Shown piece by piece: positions 17,412 through 27,194 of a stretch of 64,000 nucleotides of DNA. Source of the DNA: JAAYDI01 sp052034005 (lineage in GTDB: Bacteria; Planctomycetota; Planctomycetia; Pirellulales; Pirellulaceae); NCBI GenBank assembly GCA_052034005.1, contig JBPOJB010000002.1:124001-188000 (forward strand). Direction: 5' to 3'. Under the pieces are notes generated by a model. The model did not search any database, was not told where the DNA came from, and worked only from the letters and a program-made list of their open reading frames with translations. Position 1 is the stretch's first letter. The number at the start of each line of letters is the position of its first letter. The position numbers and the translations under genes were made by a program.

Positions 17412-18848
17412 TCACACGCGAGGTTCTTCGCTGTCCGAGCGCAGGCAATCCGCATAGCGTTGCCGGATCGGCGTGACAATCTCCGCCACGAACTGGTCGA
17501 CCTGCTGCGGTGCCCGTCCGACGAACTGCGACGGTTCGAGCACGCGGTCCCACGGGACGGCGGCAAACGCCGGGTCGCCCGCCAGGCGGTCCAGCAGATC
17601 GTTGGCGCCTCCCTCCTGTTTGATATGTGCCGCCGCCGCCTGGCTGTGCCGGCGGATCCGTTCGTGCAGTGTCTGGCGGTCTCCGCCAGCCGACACGGCG
17701 GCCATCAGGATGTTCTCGGTGGCCAGGAACGGCAGTTCGTCGCGCAGGTGCCGGGCGATGACCTGCGGGTAGACCACCAGGCCGGACGCGATGTTGTGGT
17801 AGACCAGCAGCAGCGCGTCGACCGCCAGGAAGGCCTGGGGGATCACCAGTCGCCGGTTGGCGCTGTCGTCGAGCGTCCGCTCCAGCCATTGGGTGGCCAG
17901 CGTCTGAGCCGGGCTGGATTGCAGGCTCATCACGAAGCGCGCAAGCGAACAGACCCGTTCGGCCCGCATGGGGTTGCGTTTGTACGCCATGGCGGACGAA
18001 CCGACCTGTCCGGTCTCGAAAGGCTCTTCGATTTCCCGTCGTCCGGCCAGCAGGCGGAGGTCGGTGGCCGCCTTGTGCGCGCTCTGGGCGATGCCTGAGA
18101 GGGCATCGAGGACCTGGGCGTCGATTTTCCGGGAGTAGGTCTGGCCGGTGACGGCATAGGTGGTCGCGAAGCCCATTTTCTCGGCCACCAGCTGTTCCAG
18201 CGCCCGGACGCGGTCATGGTCACCGTCGAACAGGGCCAGGAAACTGGCTTGCGTGCCGGTGGTGCCCTTGGCGCTGCGGGCTTTGAGCGCGGCGAGCCGG
18301 TGTTCGACTTCCGCGAGGTCCAGGACCAGATCGTAAGCCCACAGGCAGGCCCGCTTGCCGACCGTCGTCGGCTGCGCGCTCTGGAAGTGGGTGAACCCCA
18401 GGCAGGCCAGGTCGCGATGCGCGGCGGCGAACTGGGCAAGCTGGTCGATGACGCGCACCAGCCGATCGCGGATCAGGTGCAGTCCATCGCGCATCAGGAT
18501 CAGATCCGCGTTGTCGGTCACGTAGCAGCTGGTCGCGCCCAGGTGGATGATCGCGCGGGCGGCCGGGCACTGGTCGCCCAGCGCGTGGATATGGGCCATC
18601 ACGTCATGCCGCAGTTCGTGTTCGTAGCGCTGGGCCGCCTCGAAATCGATCTGATCCACGGCGCGGCGCAGTTCGGCGATCTGCTCGTCGCGGATGTCCA
18701 CCCCCAGCGCCTGTTCGGCTTCCGCCAGGATCACCCACAGGCGCCGCCACGTGCTGAACTTCCGCTGCGCGCTCCAGAGTCGAGCCATGGCGGCCGACGC
18801 GTAGCGGGAGATGAGCGGGTTTTCGTAGCGGTCGTGCACGGTCGTCAT
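17412..18848 (-). CDS. purB: Adenylosuccinate lyase
   Basis: PurB cleaves SAICAR and adenylosuccinate, releasing fumarate, in purine synthesis. The N-terminus HDRYENPLISRYAS is typical. The fumarase/aspartase superfamily signature appears as SSAMAYKRNPMRAERV, with the catalytic serine loop; the histidine segment is LGATSCYVTDNADLIL. At 478 residues it is the size of the eukaryote-like PurB form. ATG 18848 is chosen; a GTG at 18860 overlaps the stop of the upstream HD gene (GTGA) and would add four residues. The overlap or near-overlap means the two genes are translated from one message. Confidence 0.95.
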   Translation of the reverse strand: MTTVHDRYENPLISRYASAAMARLWSAQRKFSTWRRLWVILAEAEQALGVDIRDEQIAELRRAVDQIDFEAAQRYEHELRHDVMAHIHALGDQCPAARAIIHLGATSCYVTDNADLILMRDGLHLIRDRLVRVIDQLAQFAAAHRDLACLGFTHFQSAQPTTVGKRACLWAYDLVLDLAEVEHRLAALKARSAKGTTGTQASFLALFDGDHDRVRALEQLVAEKMGFATTYAVTGQTYSRKIDAQVLDALSGIAQSAHKAATDLRLLAGRREIEEPFETGQVGSSAMAYKRNPMRAERVCSLARFVMSLQSSPAQTLATQWLERTLDDSANRRLVIPQAFLAVDALLLVYHNIASGLVVYPQVIARHLRDELPFLATENILMAAVSAGGDRQTLHERIRRHSQAAAAHIKQEGGANDLLDRLAGDPAFAAVPWDRVLEPSQFVGRAPQQVDQFVAEIVTPIRQRYADCLRSDSEEPRV

Positions 18849-18856
18849 GCGTCGTC

Positions 18857-20254
18857 TCACATGTTCGTGGGGTCGTCCAGGGTGCCGCCGATCAGGGCGT
18901 CGAGCGCGTTGGTCAGCGGCGCCGCGTGCCGGTCGTCGGCGGCGTAGATCCGGCAGATCCTCAGGCTGGTGGGCAGCCGCGCGTAGAGCGTGTGGGTGTC
19001 CAGCGGCTGGACTTCGCCCCGCGCGGAGTCGAACAGGAAGTTCTGCCCGCCGCTGGGCCCGCGCGTGTGCGGCCGCTCGATGTGCCGGGCAATATCCACG
19101 CGCAGGGGCAGGTCGCGCAGCTCGGCCGGCAACTGCTCCCGCAGCTTCTGCTCCACGAACCGCGCGTCACTGAAGATGCTGGCACGTTCCGAATCGCCGC
19201 TTGCGAACACGCGCGTGCGCTGGACCACCATCTTCCACGGGATCTCGCGCCGCAACAGACGTTGCCAACGCCGGCCCAGGTCCCGCGTCGCCGCCGCATC
19301 CGACTGCGCCCAGCGGGAGACGTCCACCAGCAGCGACGACTCCGTGAATGCGAGGTACCGGTCCAGATGCTCCAACGGATTGCCGGGGAACAGCAACGCA
19401 CGGCTGTCGGCAAACAGATCGGCCAGCGTCAAGTCCAGCGCGCGAACCGTCCGGTGGAAGTACACGGCCCGGAACAACTCGGCCCGCGCCGCCATGAACC
19501 GCATCAGCGCGTCCATGCCGCGGTCATGGATGGTCAGCCCCTGCCGGCTGAAGAAGCTGTAGTGCAGCAGGCGGTCCAGATCAAACGCCTTCTGACTGTA
19601 CCCGGACATGTAGGCGTCCCGGAGCACGAAATCCATGTTGTCGATCGTGTAGATGCCGCTCAGCAGGCTCCGCAGCAGCACCAACCATCGCGGCTGCACC
19701 TGCTCCTCGCCCTGGCTCGGCCGCGCAATGAGCCACGCGACCTGCGCCGGATCCAACCGTTCATCGTCAGCGAGCCGGTGGTTCGGGCAGCCACGCAGTT
19801 GCCGCAGCAGCGGCCCAAGCTCGTCACAGATGATCCGTCCGCCGAGCGTCTCATGGGTCAGCCCGTACGCCTTCAGGAAATGCTCGTCGAAGAAATGGCC
19901 GAACGGCCCGTGCCCCACATCGTGGAGCAGGCCGGCCATCCGCAGGAGCGTCTCCACATACCCGCGACTGGGCACGTCCGGACACACGTCGCGCAGGCTG
20001 CCATAGAGGGCCTCCGCCGCACGACTCGCCAGGTGCATGGCCCCCAACACGTGCGGAAAACGCGTGTGCTCGGCCGTCGGATACACCCACCATGCCGTCT
20101 GCAGCTGATGGATGTGACGCAACCGCTGCACCCAGGGGTGGTCGATCATGTCGCGCTCGGTGATGCCCGTGCCGCGCGACTCACGCCCGGTCGTGAACGG
20201 GATGTACCCGTGAATCGGGTCATGGCTCAGGTTTTCCAGGTGGTAGTCCCGCAT
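18857..20254 (-). CDS. HD-domain phosphohydrolase (dNTPase/SAMHD1-like)
   Basis: A 465-residue HD-superfamily enzyme of the dGTPase/SAMHD1 type, which hydrolyses deoxynucleoside triphosphates or related nucleotides. The N-terminus has the family-typical DPIHGYIPF. Metal ligands are in HTRFPHVLGAMHLASRA, LLHDVGHGPFGHFFDEHFL (the HD pair), and a later aspartate in YTIDNMDFVLRDAYMSG. The start at 20254 (MRDYHLENLSHD) is preferred because homologous sequence begins there; the frame runs another 89 codons upstream with no coding character. It directly precedes purB, so a nucleotide-metabolism link is reasonable. No membrane segment. Confidence 0.88.
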   Translation of the reverse strand: MRDYHLENLSHDPIHGYIPFTTGRESRGTGITERDMIDHPWVQRLRHIHQLQTAWWVYPTAEHTRFPHVLGAMHLASRAAEALYGSLRDVCPDVPSRGYVETLLRMAGLLHDVGHGPFGHFFDEHFLKAYGLTHETLGGRIICDELGPLLRQLRGCPNHRLADDERLDPAQVAWLIARPSQGEEQVQPRWLVLLRSLLSGIYTIDNMDFVLRDAYMSGYSQKAFDLDRLLHYSFFSRQGLTIHDRGMDALMRFMAARAELFRAVYFHRTVRALDLTLADLFADSRALLFPGNPLEHLDRYLAFTESSLLVDVSRWAQSDAAATRDLGRRWQRLLRREIPWKMVVQRTRVFASGDSERASIFSDARFVEQKLREQLPAELRDLPLRVDIARHIERPHTRGPSGGQNFLFDSARGEVQPLDTHTLYARLPTSLRICRIYAADDRHAAPLTNALDALIGGTLDDPTNM

Positions 20255-20703
20255 GGGGGAGATTATCGCGGGACGCTGGGGGGGCGTCCAGGCCCGGGAC
20301 CAGGCAGGGAGAGTCGAGCGTATGGCACGCGGCCGGACCCCGCCCAAGTGCCTGGGTCCGCCATCTTTAGTGTCTGGCACCAACGGTCTTGCGCTGTCGG
20401 CCCCCGCGCTCCCGGTCCCGGGGGGCCGGGCGTGTCGCTGCGCGTGTCCCTGTACGACCGCTCTGGGCCGCGGCACGCGCCACCTCATACCTTTACTACC
20501 CGCCCCACTCTGGTCTATCATCCCAGATTCTTACAGGTTACCGCGGAATCCGACAAGTTGATGAGTTCGCGTAGCCAAAACGTCGTGCTCGTGTGGACGA
20601 ATGCCGATAAGTAGTTAACCGCTGTACCCGCTTCTCGTCTGTCATGCCATCGTTGCATAGCCTTCAGACGATCACCGCAGCCAAGGGGCAAGGAGACTGA
20701 CTC
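20255..20703. other. Intergenic region between divergent genes, no gene seen
   Basis: This 449-base stretch lies between the HD gene (-) and the secreted protein at 20704 (+), so both promoters should be here. An exact GCCGATAA octamer lies at 20603-20610, about 94 bases before the plus-strand start, but no TAAA element stands 15 bases before it. No RNA gene was recognised. Confidence 0.5.
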
Positions 20704-22650
20704 GTGGCGAAGTATTGGCGTTGCTTGCTCTGGATAGGAGTCTTGTGCTGTCCCATCACCGCGGTCGCCACGACACCGAGTGAAGAGTTGCTCCCCAGCA
20801 CGACCAAGGGATACGTCTCGGTGCCGAACGTGGAGGCCTTGCGGGCCAAGTGGAACGAGACGCAGCTGGGTCAGTTGATCAACGATCCGGTGATGAGGCC
20901 GTTTGTGGAGGACCTGCGGCGCCAGGTCCGGGACAAGATCAGCAAGTCGGGAGTGAGCCTCGGTCTGACGCTCGAGGACTTGGACGACATCTACGGCGGC
21001 GAGCTCTGCCTGGCCGTGATTCAACCGGATAACGACGTGAAGCAACACGCGACGGTGGTGCTGGTGGACATTACCGGGCACGAGGCGCAGACCAAGGTCA
21101 TGCTGGAGAAGGTCACCAAGAATCTGCTCAAGCAGGGCGCCAAGAAGCAGGCGGTGCCCATTGGCGGCGTGACGGCCACGGTCTTCGAACTGCCCAAGAA
21201 ACGGCCGGACAGCCGGGCGGTCGAAGCCGTGTACGTGATCCACAAGGACATGCTGGTGGTCACCGACCGCCGCGACCTGTGCACACAGGTGCTGTCGCGT
21301 CTCGACGGCGCGGCGGCGGCGGGGGAGCCGTTGAGCCGGCTGCCGGCATTCGCGGCGACCATGGCCCGGTGTGCTCGGCAAGCGGGGGACATGCAGCCCC
21401 ATGTCCGCTGGTTCGTGGATCCGTTGGGCTATGCGCAGGTCGCCCGCGCGGAGGCCGGGGGCCGCAAAAAACGCAGCACTCCCGACCTGCTGAAAGTGCT
21501 CCCCAACCAGGGCTTCGACGCGATCCGCGGGGTGGGCGGGCACCTGTTCCTGGCGACGGGAGACCAGGAGATCCTGCATCACACGATGGTCTACGCCCCG
21601 CCGGTGCCGCGCGAACCGGGCAGCCCGGTCACGTCGCGCTACAACCTGGCGGCGCGGATGCTGGATTTCCCGAATACGCAGTCGCTGCAGCCCCAACTGT
21701 GGGTCGGCCGGGACCTGGGAACGTATCTCACGGTCAACTGGAAGATGATCGAGGCCTTCGAGCATTCCAAAACGCTGGTCAACGAACTGCTGGGCGGGCG
21801 TCCGGGCGACGACCTGATGGAGGACATCATCGTCTCGCTGGCCAAGGACAAGGACGGGCCGCAAGTCGATCTGCGCAACGACCTGGTCAGGCATTTCGCG
21901 GAGCGCGCGTCGCTCATTACCGACTGCCGCCGTCCCATCACGCCGGAGAGCGAGCGGCTGATGGTCGCCATCGAGCTGACCAACCCGGAGGCGGTCCAGC
22001 AGACGCTCAACAAGGCCTTCGAGTCCGACCCGGACGCGGAGAAACGCGAGTACGACGGGCATGTGATCTGGGAGATCGTCACGGACGACACGCCGGTGGA
22101 TGTCGAGGCGATCCAGATCGAAGGGGCGGGGTTCGACGCGTTGGCGGTGCCGGAAGACGACGAAGAGGCGGACATGGAGGAGGGGGAGCGGAAGATCCTG
22201 CCGAACTCGGCCCTGACCGTCGCCCACGGACATCTGATCGTGGCCTCCCATGTCGACTTCATCGTGGACCTGCTCAAGCGCCCGTTGGGCAGCGACCTGT
22301 TGACCGAGGCGGCTGACTACCAACAGGTGCAGGACGCGTTGTCCAAGATCGGTGCCGGCACGGACAGCCTCCGGTTCTTCACCCGCACGGACGAAGCCTA
22401 CCGCCCCACCTACGAGCTGATCCGGCAAGGGAAGATGCCCGAGTCCAAGACCGTGCTCGGCAAACTGCTCAACCGCGTGCTCGGTCCGGACGAGAAGGGC
22501 ATTCTGCGGGAGCAGGAGATCGACGGGACGAAGATGCCGGAGTACGACGCGGTGCGCCGTTACCTGGGGCCGGCCGGCCTGTACGTCCGCAGCGAAGACG
22601 ACGGCTGGTTCGTGGTCGGCTGCCTGCTGAGCAAGGAGGCGACACCGTGA
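20704..22650 (+). CDS. Secreted protein of unknown function
   Basis: A 648-residue protein with a signal peptide (about residues 5-21, WRCLLWIGVLCCPITAVA). The rest is soluble and begins LLPSTTKGYVSVPNVEALRAKW, then repeated segments of similar kind (phrases about 'LVVTDRRDLCTQVLSRLDG' and later LIVASHVDFIVDLLKRPLG), suggesting two homologous halves. An acidic loop (EDDEEADMEEGE) lies near residue 485. The pattern resembles large planctomycete exported proteins of unknown function; I cannot name a family. The start is a GTG with AAGGAG about ten bases upstream. The flanking genes give no functional clue. Confidence 0.7.
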   Translation: MAKYWRCLLWIGVLCCPITAVATTPSEELLPSTTKGYVSVPNVEALRAKWNETQLGQLINDPVMRPFVEDLRRQVRDKISKSGVSLGLTLEDLDDIYGGELCLAVIQPDNDVKQHATVVLVDITGHEAQTKVMLEKVTKNLLKQGAKKQAVPIGGVTATVFELPKKRPDSRAVEAVYVIHKDMLVVTDRRDLCTQVLSRLDGAAAAGEPLSRLPAFAATMARCARQAGDMQPHVRWFVDPLGYAQVARAEAGGRKKRSTPDLLKVLPNQGFDAIRGVGGHLFLATGDQEILHHTMVYAPPVPREPGSPVTSRYNLAARMLDFPNTQSLQPQLWVGRDLGTYLTVNWKMIEAFEHSKTLVNELLGGRPGDDLMEDIIVSLAKDKDGPQVDLRNDLVRHFAERASLITDCRRPITPESERLMVAIELTNPEAVQQTLNKAFESDPDAEKREYDGHVIWEIVTDDTPVDVEAIQIEGAGFDALAVPEDDEEADMEEGERKILPNSALTVAHGHLIVASHVDFIVDLLKRPLGSDLLTEAADYQQVQDALSKIGAGTDSLRFFTRTDEAYRPTYELIRQGKMPESKTVLGKLLNRVLGPDEKGILREQEIDGTKMPEYDAVRRYLGPAGLYVRSEDDGWFVVGCLLSKEATP

Positions 22651-22689
22651 CGCCCGGCGCTCGGCCAGTCCGGGCTGGGTGACAGCGGA

Positions 22690-25074
22690 TCAGTCCCGCG
22701 CGGCGGGCGACCGTTTCCCGGTCGGCGGGCTGTATTTGGCCCAGAACGGGTGCTGGCGGTCGCCGCGGGTGCGCACATCTTCGAGCATCACATCGAGTGT
22801 GGGTATGATGTCCACGCGGTCCCGTCCGTAGGCGAGTTTCTTGGAGAAATCCACGAACTCGGGCGAGAGCCAGATGGTGATCTGTTCGCAGGGTGTCTTG
22901 GCCCGGATCGTGTTGCCCGGGGAAATCCGCGCCTCCGTCTCGGCATCCTTCGCCTTGGGTTGCGGCCAGTTCGCGGGCAGCACGACGAACCGGTCGGGGA
23001 TGCTGCCCAGCTCGAGCCACCAGAAGAACTGGTCCCAGGGGCGCATGGACGTGACCGTGAAGTCCTTGCGCGCGAAGTCGCGCTGGTAGCGCGCCATCCA
23101 GTCGAACATGCGGAGGATCTCGTCGCTGAAGTGCTCGTGCCCGCGCCCTTTGTATTCCACATACATCGCGTCGAAGCCGACGTACTTCAGGTAGCGATCG
23201 AGGTCCCGGGCATTGACCGCCAGCTTGTTGCCGTCCAACTCGCCGGCCACGAAGTACAGGGGCAGCCCTTTGGCGTTCTTCCAGTAACGTGACACGTACT
23301 TGTCGGCCATCGCCGCGATCGGCAGCACGCCGGCCCACAGGTCCGGATGAGCCAGGCCGATATCCCAGGCGGCGTCGCCACCCATCGAATGGCCGGTCAG
23401 GAACACCCGGTCCGTGTCGATGCTCAGCCGGCGGCAGGCATCGCGCAACGATCCCAGGACGACCGCATGGGCGCGGATCGAGTAATCGTATTGCGCCTGG
23501 TGCTCGGCCGCCCAGCAGGGCGCGATCACGATATAGCCGTGCCGCGTGGCCTGGCCTTCGCGCAGCCGCTTGTCCGGGTTCCACGTGCCGGCCCACCAGT
23601 CAATCTGACTCAGGGGCGTCGAACTCGCCCCGTGGAGCGTCACGATACAGGGATAGCGGCGCGTCGGGTCGTATTCCGGCGGCAGTTGCACGAAGTAGCG
23701 GAACTCCGGCTCGTTCCCGAGGCCCGGGATCGAACGTTCCAGCAGGCCCGGCACACCCTCGTCCGGCAACTCAATGTCCAGCGGCGGCTTCATCGTGGCC
23801 AGGATCTGGGCGACGTTCTCCAACGTCGCCCCGTCGAGATACTTCAGCCGCTTGAGCGCTTCGTCACGCTCCACCTGGCTGGACGACCGCAAATACGCCC
23901 GCACCGCGTCGCGCGTGTCAACCAGCGAGATCGCCTCCGTGAAACTCTTGATGCCCGCCCCGCTCCCGAGGATCCAGCCGCTGAAAGCCAATGCGATCTT
24001 GTTCTCCACCGACAGCGAGTCGTCGTCCGCCAGCCGCAGATAGTCCGCCAACCGCCCGATGTTGTTGATGTTCAGCTCGGCCTGGATCTCCTGAGCCAGC
24101 GCGTCGATCTGGGCCTTCACCGCCTGCTGATCCAGCTGCTTGACATGGTCCGCCAGCAACTGCAGCGCGTGCTCGCCCCGCTTGCGCACCTCGTCGTACT
24201 CGCCCAACAGATCGCTGACTCTCAAGAGCAGCTCGCCAGGCACGTCCTTCGTCGGAAAACCCTGCAGCAGCGTGTAGACCAACAGGTGCTGCCCGGCCTT
24301 CCGCCGCAGCTCAATCTCCCGCAGCACATCGGCCGCCACCAGCTCGCAAAGCTGTGCCCGCTCCCGCTCCACACCCTTCAGGTCCGGGAAATCCTGGATC
24401 ACCCGGTCCAGCTCGGCGACCGCGTCCAGGTACCGCTCCGCCTGAATGTACAGCTTCACCACCCGCAACCGCTCGTTCGGATCCGCCTGGTCGATGGTCC
24501 GCAATAGGATGCGGCTCAACGTCTCCCGCGGAATCGATGACGTGCTGATCCGCATGTCCCATTCGTAGGCGTTCTTCACCTGCAGGCCCTCGACCTGCGT
24601 GTAACGCGGCGTGATGCAGGTGATCCCCTGGATCACGTCGATGCGACCGTTGGGGCCCTGTATGCTGAACACCCGATTGCCATACTCGTCAAATGGCGTG
24701 ATCTGGAGAATCGACCCCACCATGCCGATCCGCCGCGAAGAACTGGCCACCCGTTTCGGAACCATGATCTTCGCCATCGGAATGCCCGTGTCGGGGGCGA
24801 TCCCCCCCGTCCGCACCTGGTTGGTCGACACGAACGTCACGCGCAGATCGTCATCCACCAACAGGATCTTCTCGACATCCACATTCCCCGCCGGCTGCGC
24901 CACCAGCGGGTTCTGGTTGAGCGACGGCTCGCGAGCCAGAATCCCCTCCAATTGCATCCCGTTCTTGAGCGTCACAATCTCGGCCCACGCAACGCCGCGC
25001 CCGCACACCAGCACATACGCCATGAACCCCGCCACAACCGGCCGGCACGTCCCGAATTTGAATGCCCGTCGCAT
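22690..25074 (-). CDS. Secreted alpha/beta hydrolase (PHB-depolymerase/esterase-like)
   Basis: A 794-residue exported protein. The N-terminus is a signal peptide (about residues 9-31, ending GVAWAE). Residues about 30-490 form a long non-catalytic region beginning IVTLKNGMQLEGI; it has helical stretches and no named domain. The C-terminal 300 residues are a serine esterase: HGASST region, nucleophile elbow RVFLTGHSMGGDAAWDIG, acid candidate in FVAGELDGNKL, and histidine in YKGRGHEHFSDEI. The domain resembles poly(3-hydroxybutyrate) depolymerase or peptidase-type hydrolases, but the substrate cannot be told. It is convergent with the gene at 20704 (39 bases apart). An in-frame ATG at 25143 is rejected because the signal peptide begins at 25074. 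Confidence 0.8.
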   Translation of the reverse strand: MRRAFKFGTCRPVVAGFMAYVLVCGRGVAWAEIVTLKNGMQLEGILAREPSLNQNPLVAQPAGNVDVEKILLVDDDLRVTFVSTNQVRTGGIAPDTGIPMAKIMVPKRVASSSRRIGMVGSILQITPFDEYGNRVFSIQGPNGRIDVIQGITCITPRYTQVEGLQVKNAYEWDMRISTSSIPRETLSRILLRTIDQADPNERLRVVKLYIQAERYLDAVAELDRVIQDFPDLKGVERERAQLCELVAADVLREIELRRKAGQHLLVYTLLQGFPTKDVPGELLLRVSDLLGEYDEVRKRGEHALQLLADHVKQLDQQAVKAQIDALAQEIQAELNINNIGRLADYLRLADDDSLSVENKIALAFSGWILGSGAGIKSFTEAISLVDTRDAVRAYLRSSSQVERDEALKRLKYLDGATLENVAQILATMKPPLDIELPDEGVPGLLERSIPGLGNEPEFRYFVQLPPEYDPTRRYPCIVTLHGASSTPLSQIDWWAGTWNPDKRLREGQATRHGYIVIAPCWAAEHQAQYDYSIRAHAVVLGSLRDACRRLSIDTDRVFLTGHSMGGDAAWDIGLAHPDLWAGVLPIAAMADKYVSRYWKNAKGLPLYFVAGELDGNKLAVNARDLDRYLKYVGFDAMYVEYKGRGHEHFSDEILRMFDWMARYQRDFARKDFTVTSMRPWDQFFWWLELGSIPDRFVVLPANWPQPKAKDAETEARISPGNTIRAKTPCEQITIWLSPEFVDFSKKLAYGRDRVDIIPTLDVMLEDVRTRGDRQHPFWAKYSPPTGKRSPAARD

Positions 25075-25319
25075 TGCCGTATCCTTCGCCTCCCCAGAGT
25101 GCCCACTCGGGCGACTCTCTCCATTGTGGCGGCGCCCCCGCATTAGTCAACGAACGGCTGAAACGCACCATCAGGGCCTGGGACGCCCCTTCCGGCCATG
25201 CAGTCCGCCCCACCCTGCATCCGGCGCCGTCCGCTGACCGCCTGACCCGTCCGACCATTGACAGCCCTGCGCCGATCAGCCAAATTGGCGCGGTTAGGCA
25301 AACTTGAGGGGTTGGGACG

Positions 25320-25562
25320 ATGTTACGACGCATCCTGCTGGTTCTGGTACTCGCGCAGTTCGTGTTGCTGGTGGTGTTCGTCGTCCTGGTGGGTGGTTAC
25401 GCACTGGCGTCGGCCGCCGGCGATTCGGTTGGTGCGACGGTCCTGTGGTGGGTGGCAATGAGCTGCCTGATGCTGATTGTGGCCGACGCGCTGTTGCTGG
25501 TGGGGGTGCTGGGCATCTCCGCACTGGTTCACTTGGATCTGCGGGATCGGCCCGACGTATAA
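25320..25562 (+). CDS. Small two-helix membrane protein
   Basis: An 80-residue protein that is almost all membrane: helix one at about 4-31 (RILLVLVLAQFVLLVVFVVL) and helix two at about 42-68 (LWWVAMSCLMLIVADALLLV), with a short charged C-terminus LRDRPDV. The ribosome site GAGGGG is nine bases before ATG 25320. Family unknown. It is followed by another membrane protein 58 bases downstream and may share its message. Confidence 0.65.
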   Translation: MLRRILLVLVLAQFVLLVVFVVLVGGYALASAAGDSVGATVLWWVAMSCLMLIVADALLLVGVLGISALVHLDLRDRPDV

Positions 25563-25620
25563 TGGAAGCTCGCCCGGCGTCTGGTCCCTTGTCGTTGGCA
25601 CGGAGCGGTGGTCATCTGCC

Positions 25621-26448
25621 ATGCCGATTCGCGTCACCTGTGCTCATTGCGGTCAACGGTTGAGCGTTCCGTCCGAGAAGGCGGGCCGGGACGTGCAGTG
25701 TCCGCGGTGTCGGCAGGTGGTGGAGGTTGCGGGCCAGCAGTGGGCGGGCATGCCGGAGGCGCCGCGGGCACCGGCATCCGATCCATCGGGCGGAGCACAA
25801 TCGCAGGGGGAGGACGCGCCGATCAGCGTGCTCCCGTCGGCCGCGAGTCGGCCGGCCGTGCCGCCGCCGGGTGCGGGGCGGACGATCCAGGTGCCGCGTC
25901 CGGTGGTGTACATGCAGGGCTTCCTGCTGGGGGTCGTCGCCCTGGTGTTCTTCGTGTTCGGCCTGACGGTGGGCAGCCGCTCGCGCAGCGAGCCGGACAT
26001 ACCGCCGGCGCAGCCTTGCGTGGTCACTGGCACCGTGCTCTACGAGGACGGCTCGCGAGGGGCGTTGCCGGACGAGTCGAGCGTCGCGGTCATTGTGCCG
26101 TCGTCCACGCGTCCCGACCAGAAGGCGACGGCCGACGGTTTACGGCCGGCGGACCCTGCACCCGCCGTGACGCATCCGGGCATGGCGGTGATCCGATCGC
26201 TGGGAGGCGATTACGCGCGTGTCGATCGGCAGGGCAGGTACCGGCTGCGCGTGCCGGCACCCGGTCGCTATTTCCTGCTGATCGTCTCGCATCATGCTCG
26301 GCGGGAGAGCCACCAGCAGCCGCAGGCGAGCGACCTGGCGCAGATTGGCCGTTATTTCGTGCCGGCCACGAGCCTGCTGGACAGCCAGCAATACACATGG
26401 CGGGAAGTACGAATCCGGGACGACCTGGAATTCAACTGCCGGTTCTGA
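25621..26448 (+). CDS. Zinc-ribbon membrane protein with a C-terminal outer domain
   Basis: A 275-residue protein. Residues 1-32 are a zinc ribbon of the planctomycete type: VTCAHCGQRL...VQCPRCRQVV. A disordered Pro/Ala-rich linker follows, then one membrane helix (about residues 98-118, GFLLGVVALVFFVFGLTVG). The outer part (140-275) has a carboxypeptidase-regulatory-like look: VVTGTVLYEDGSRGALPDE and DRQGRYRLRVPAPGRYFLLIVS, which is the usual sequence of a beta-sandwich. Function unknown. ATG 25621 is chosen because the ribbon starts there; the frame extends upstream to 25477 through the previous gene. Confidence 0.75.
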   Translation: MPIRVTCAHCGQRLSVPSEKAGRDVQCPRCRQVVEVAGQQWAGMPEAPRAPASDPSGGAQSQGEDAPISVLPSAASRPAVPPPGAGRTIQVPRPVVYMQGFLLGVVALVFFVFGLTVGSRSRSEPDIPPAQPCVVTGTVLYEDGSRGALPDESSVAVIVPSSTRPDQKATADGLRPADPAPAVTHPGMAVIRSLGGDYARVDRQGRYRLRVPAPGRYFLLIVSHHARRESHQQPQASDLAQIGRYFVPATSLLDSQQYTWREVRIRDDLEFNCRF

Positions 26449-26535
26449 CGCGCCGTGACAACAGTGACATGGATATGTCATGCAATGGCGTTCGGAGCAC
26501 CCCGACCCGGGCACCACCGCGAAGCCGCGTACCGG

Positions 26536-26554
26536 GCTCGGCCGGCTGCCGAGC
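26536..26554. terminator. Hairpin between convergent genes
   Basis: GCTCGGC and GCCGAGC form a perfect 7-base stem with a 5-base loop (26536-26542 with 26548-26554) between the stop of the zinc-ribbon gene (+) and the stop of rpsU (-). No T-run follows, so function as a terminator is uncertain. Confidence 0.35.
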
Positions 26555-26617
26555 GCGCACGGAAACGGCGCCACATTCAATCCATGGGGTGGGAGCCTCG
26601 TCGCGACTCGAGGAAGA

Positions 26618-26812
26618 TCAGCGGGAGAGCATCCGCATGCGACGGGAACGTCGTTCAGCGCGGAGACGCGCCCGACGCTTCACCTCGCTCGGCTTTTCAT
26701 AATACTCGCGTCGACGCATCTCTTTCTTGATTCCGCTCCGCTCGACGAGCTTCCGGAAGCGACGCACCGCCTCCTGAATCGTCTCGCGGTCCCTGACAAT
26801 CAGTCGGACCAT
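26618..26812 (-). CDS. rpsU: Ribosomal protein bS21
   Basis: A 64-residue basic protein of the small ribosomal subunit. It matches the bS21 pattern: VRLIVRDRETIQEAVRRFRKLVERSG, then IKKEMRRREYYEKPSEVKRR and an arginine-rich C-terminus. GGAG lies about six bases before the ATG. It stands alone with 170 bases to the next gene on its 3' side. Confidence 0.97.
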   Translation of the reverse strand: MVRLIVRDRETIQEAVRRFRKLVERSGIKKEMRRREYYEKPSEVKRRARLRAERRSRRMRMLSR

Positions 26813-27194
26813 TGTGTCTCCTTATCACGGGTGCAAACGATAGAGCTGGCGCAGAAGTCCCATCGGTGGCCACGTAGTTTAGCCGATCCCCCCAGGCACT
26901 GTCCAGCGGTGCAAGACCCGGACGCGCAGCACCCGGCGGCTGATCGTACTCGGTGCGCGCGCCGCACCCGGCAGGCTGCCCGGCGTTCCCGGAACCTCCG
27001 GGTTCACCTAATCCGACCTCCTCGGCTATCCCTAATGATCGGTCGCCCGCGAGCCGATCCTCGGCCTAGGCCTGTCGGATTGACGGATCCGCCCCGGCCC
27101 GCACACCCCGCCCGGAGGGCAGGCACGCCGCCGACGCGGCGACCACACGCCCGGCCCGGCCGGTGACCGGAACTGACACCAGGCGCCCGCAGCT
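26813..27194. other. Intergenic region upstream of rpsU, no gene seen
   Basis: This 382-base region lies between divergent rpsU (-) and the small gene at 27195 (+). No clear promoter boxes or structured RNA were recognised by eye; it must hold the rpsU promoter. Confidence 0.45.

Noticed and set aside
20592..20610. GCCGATAA at 20603 as a sigma-28 promoter for the gene at 20704
   Set aside because: No TAAA-like -35 element lies about 15 bases upstream and the gene has no visible flagellar link.
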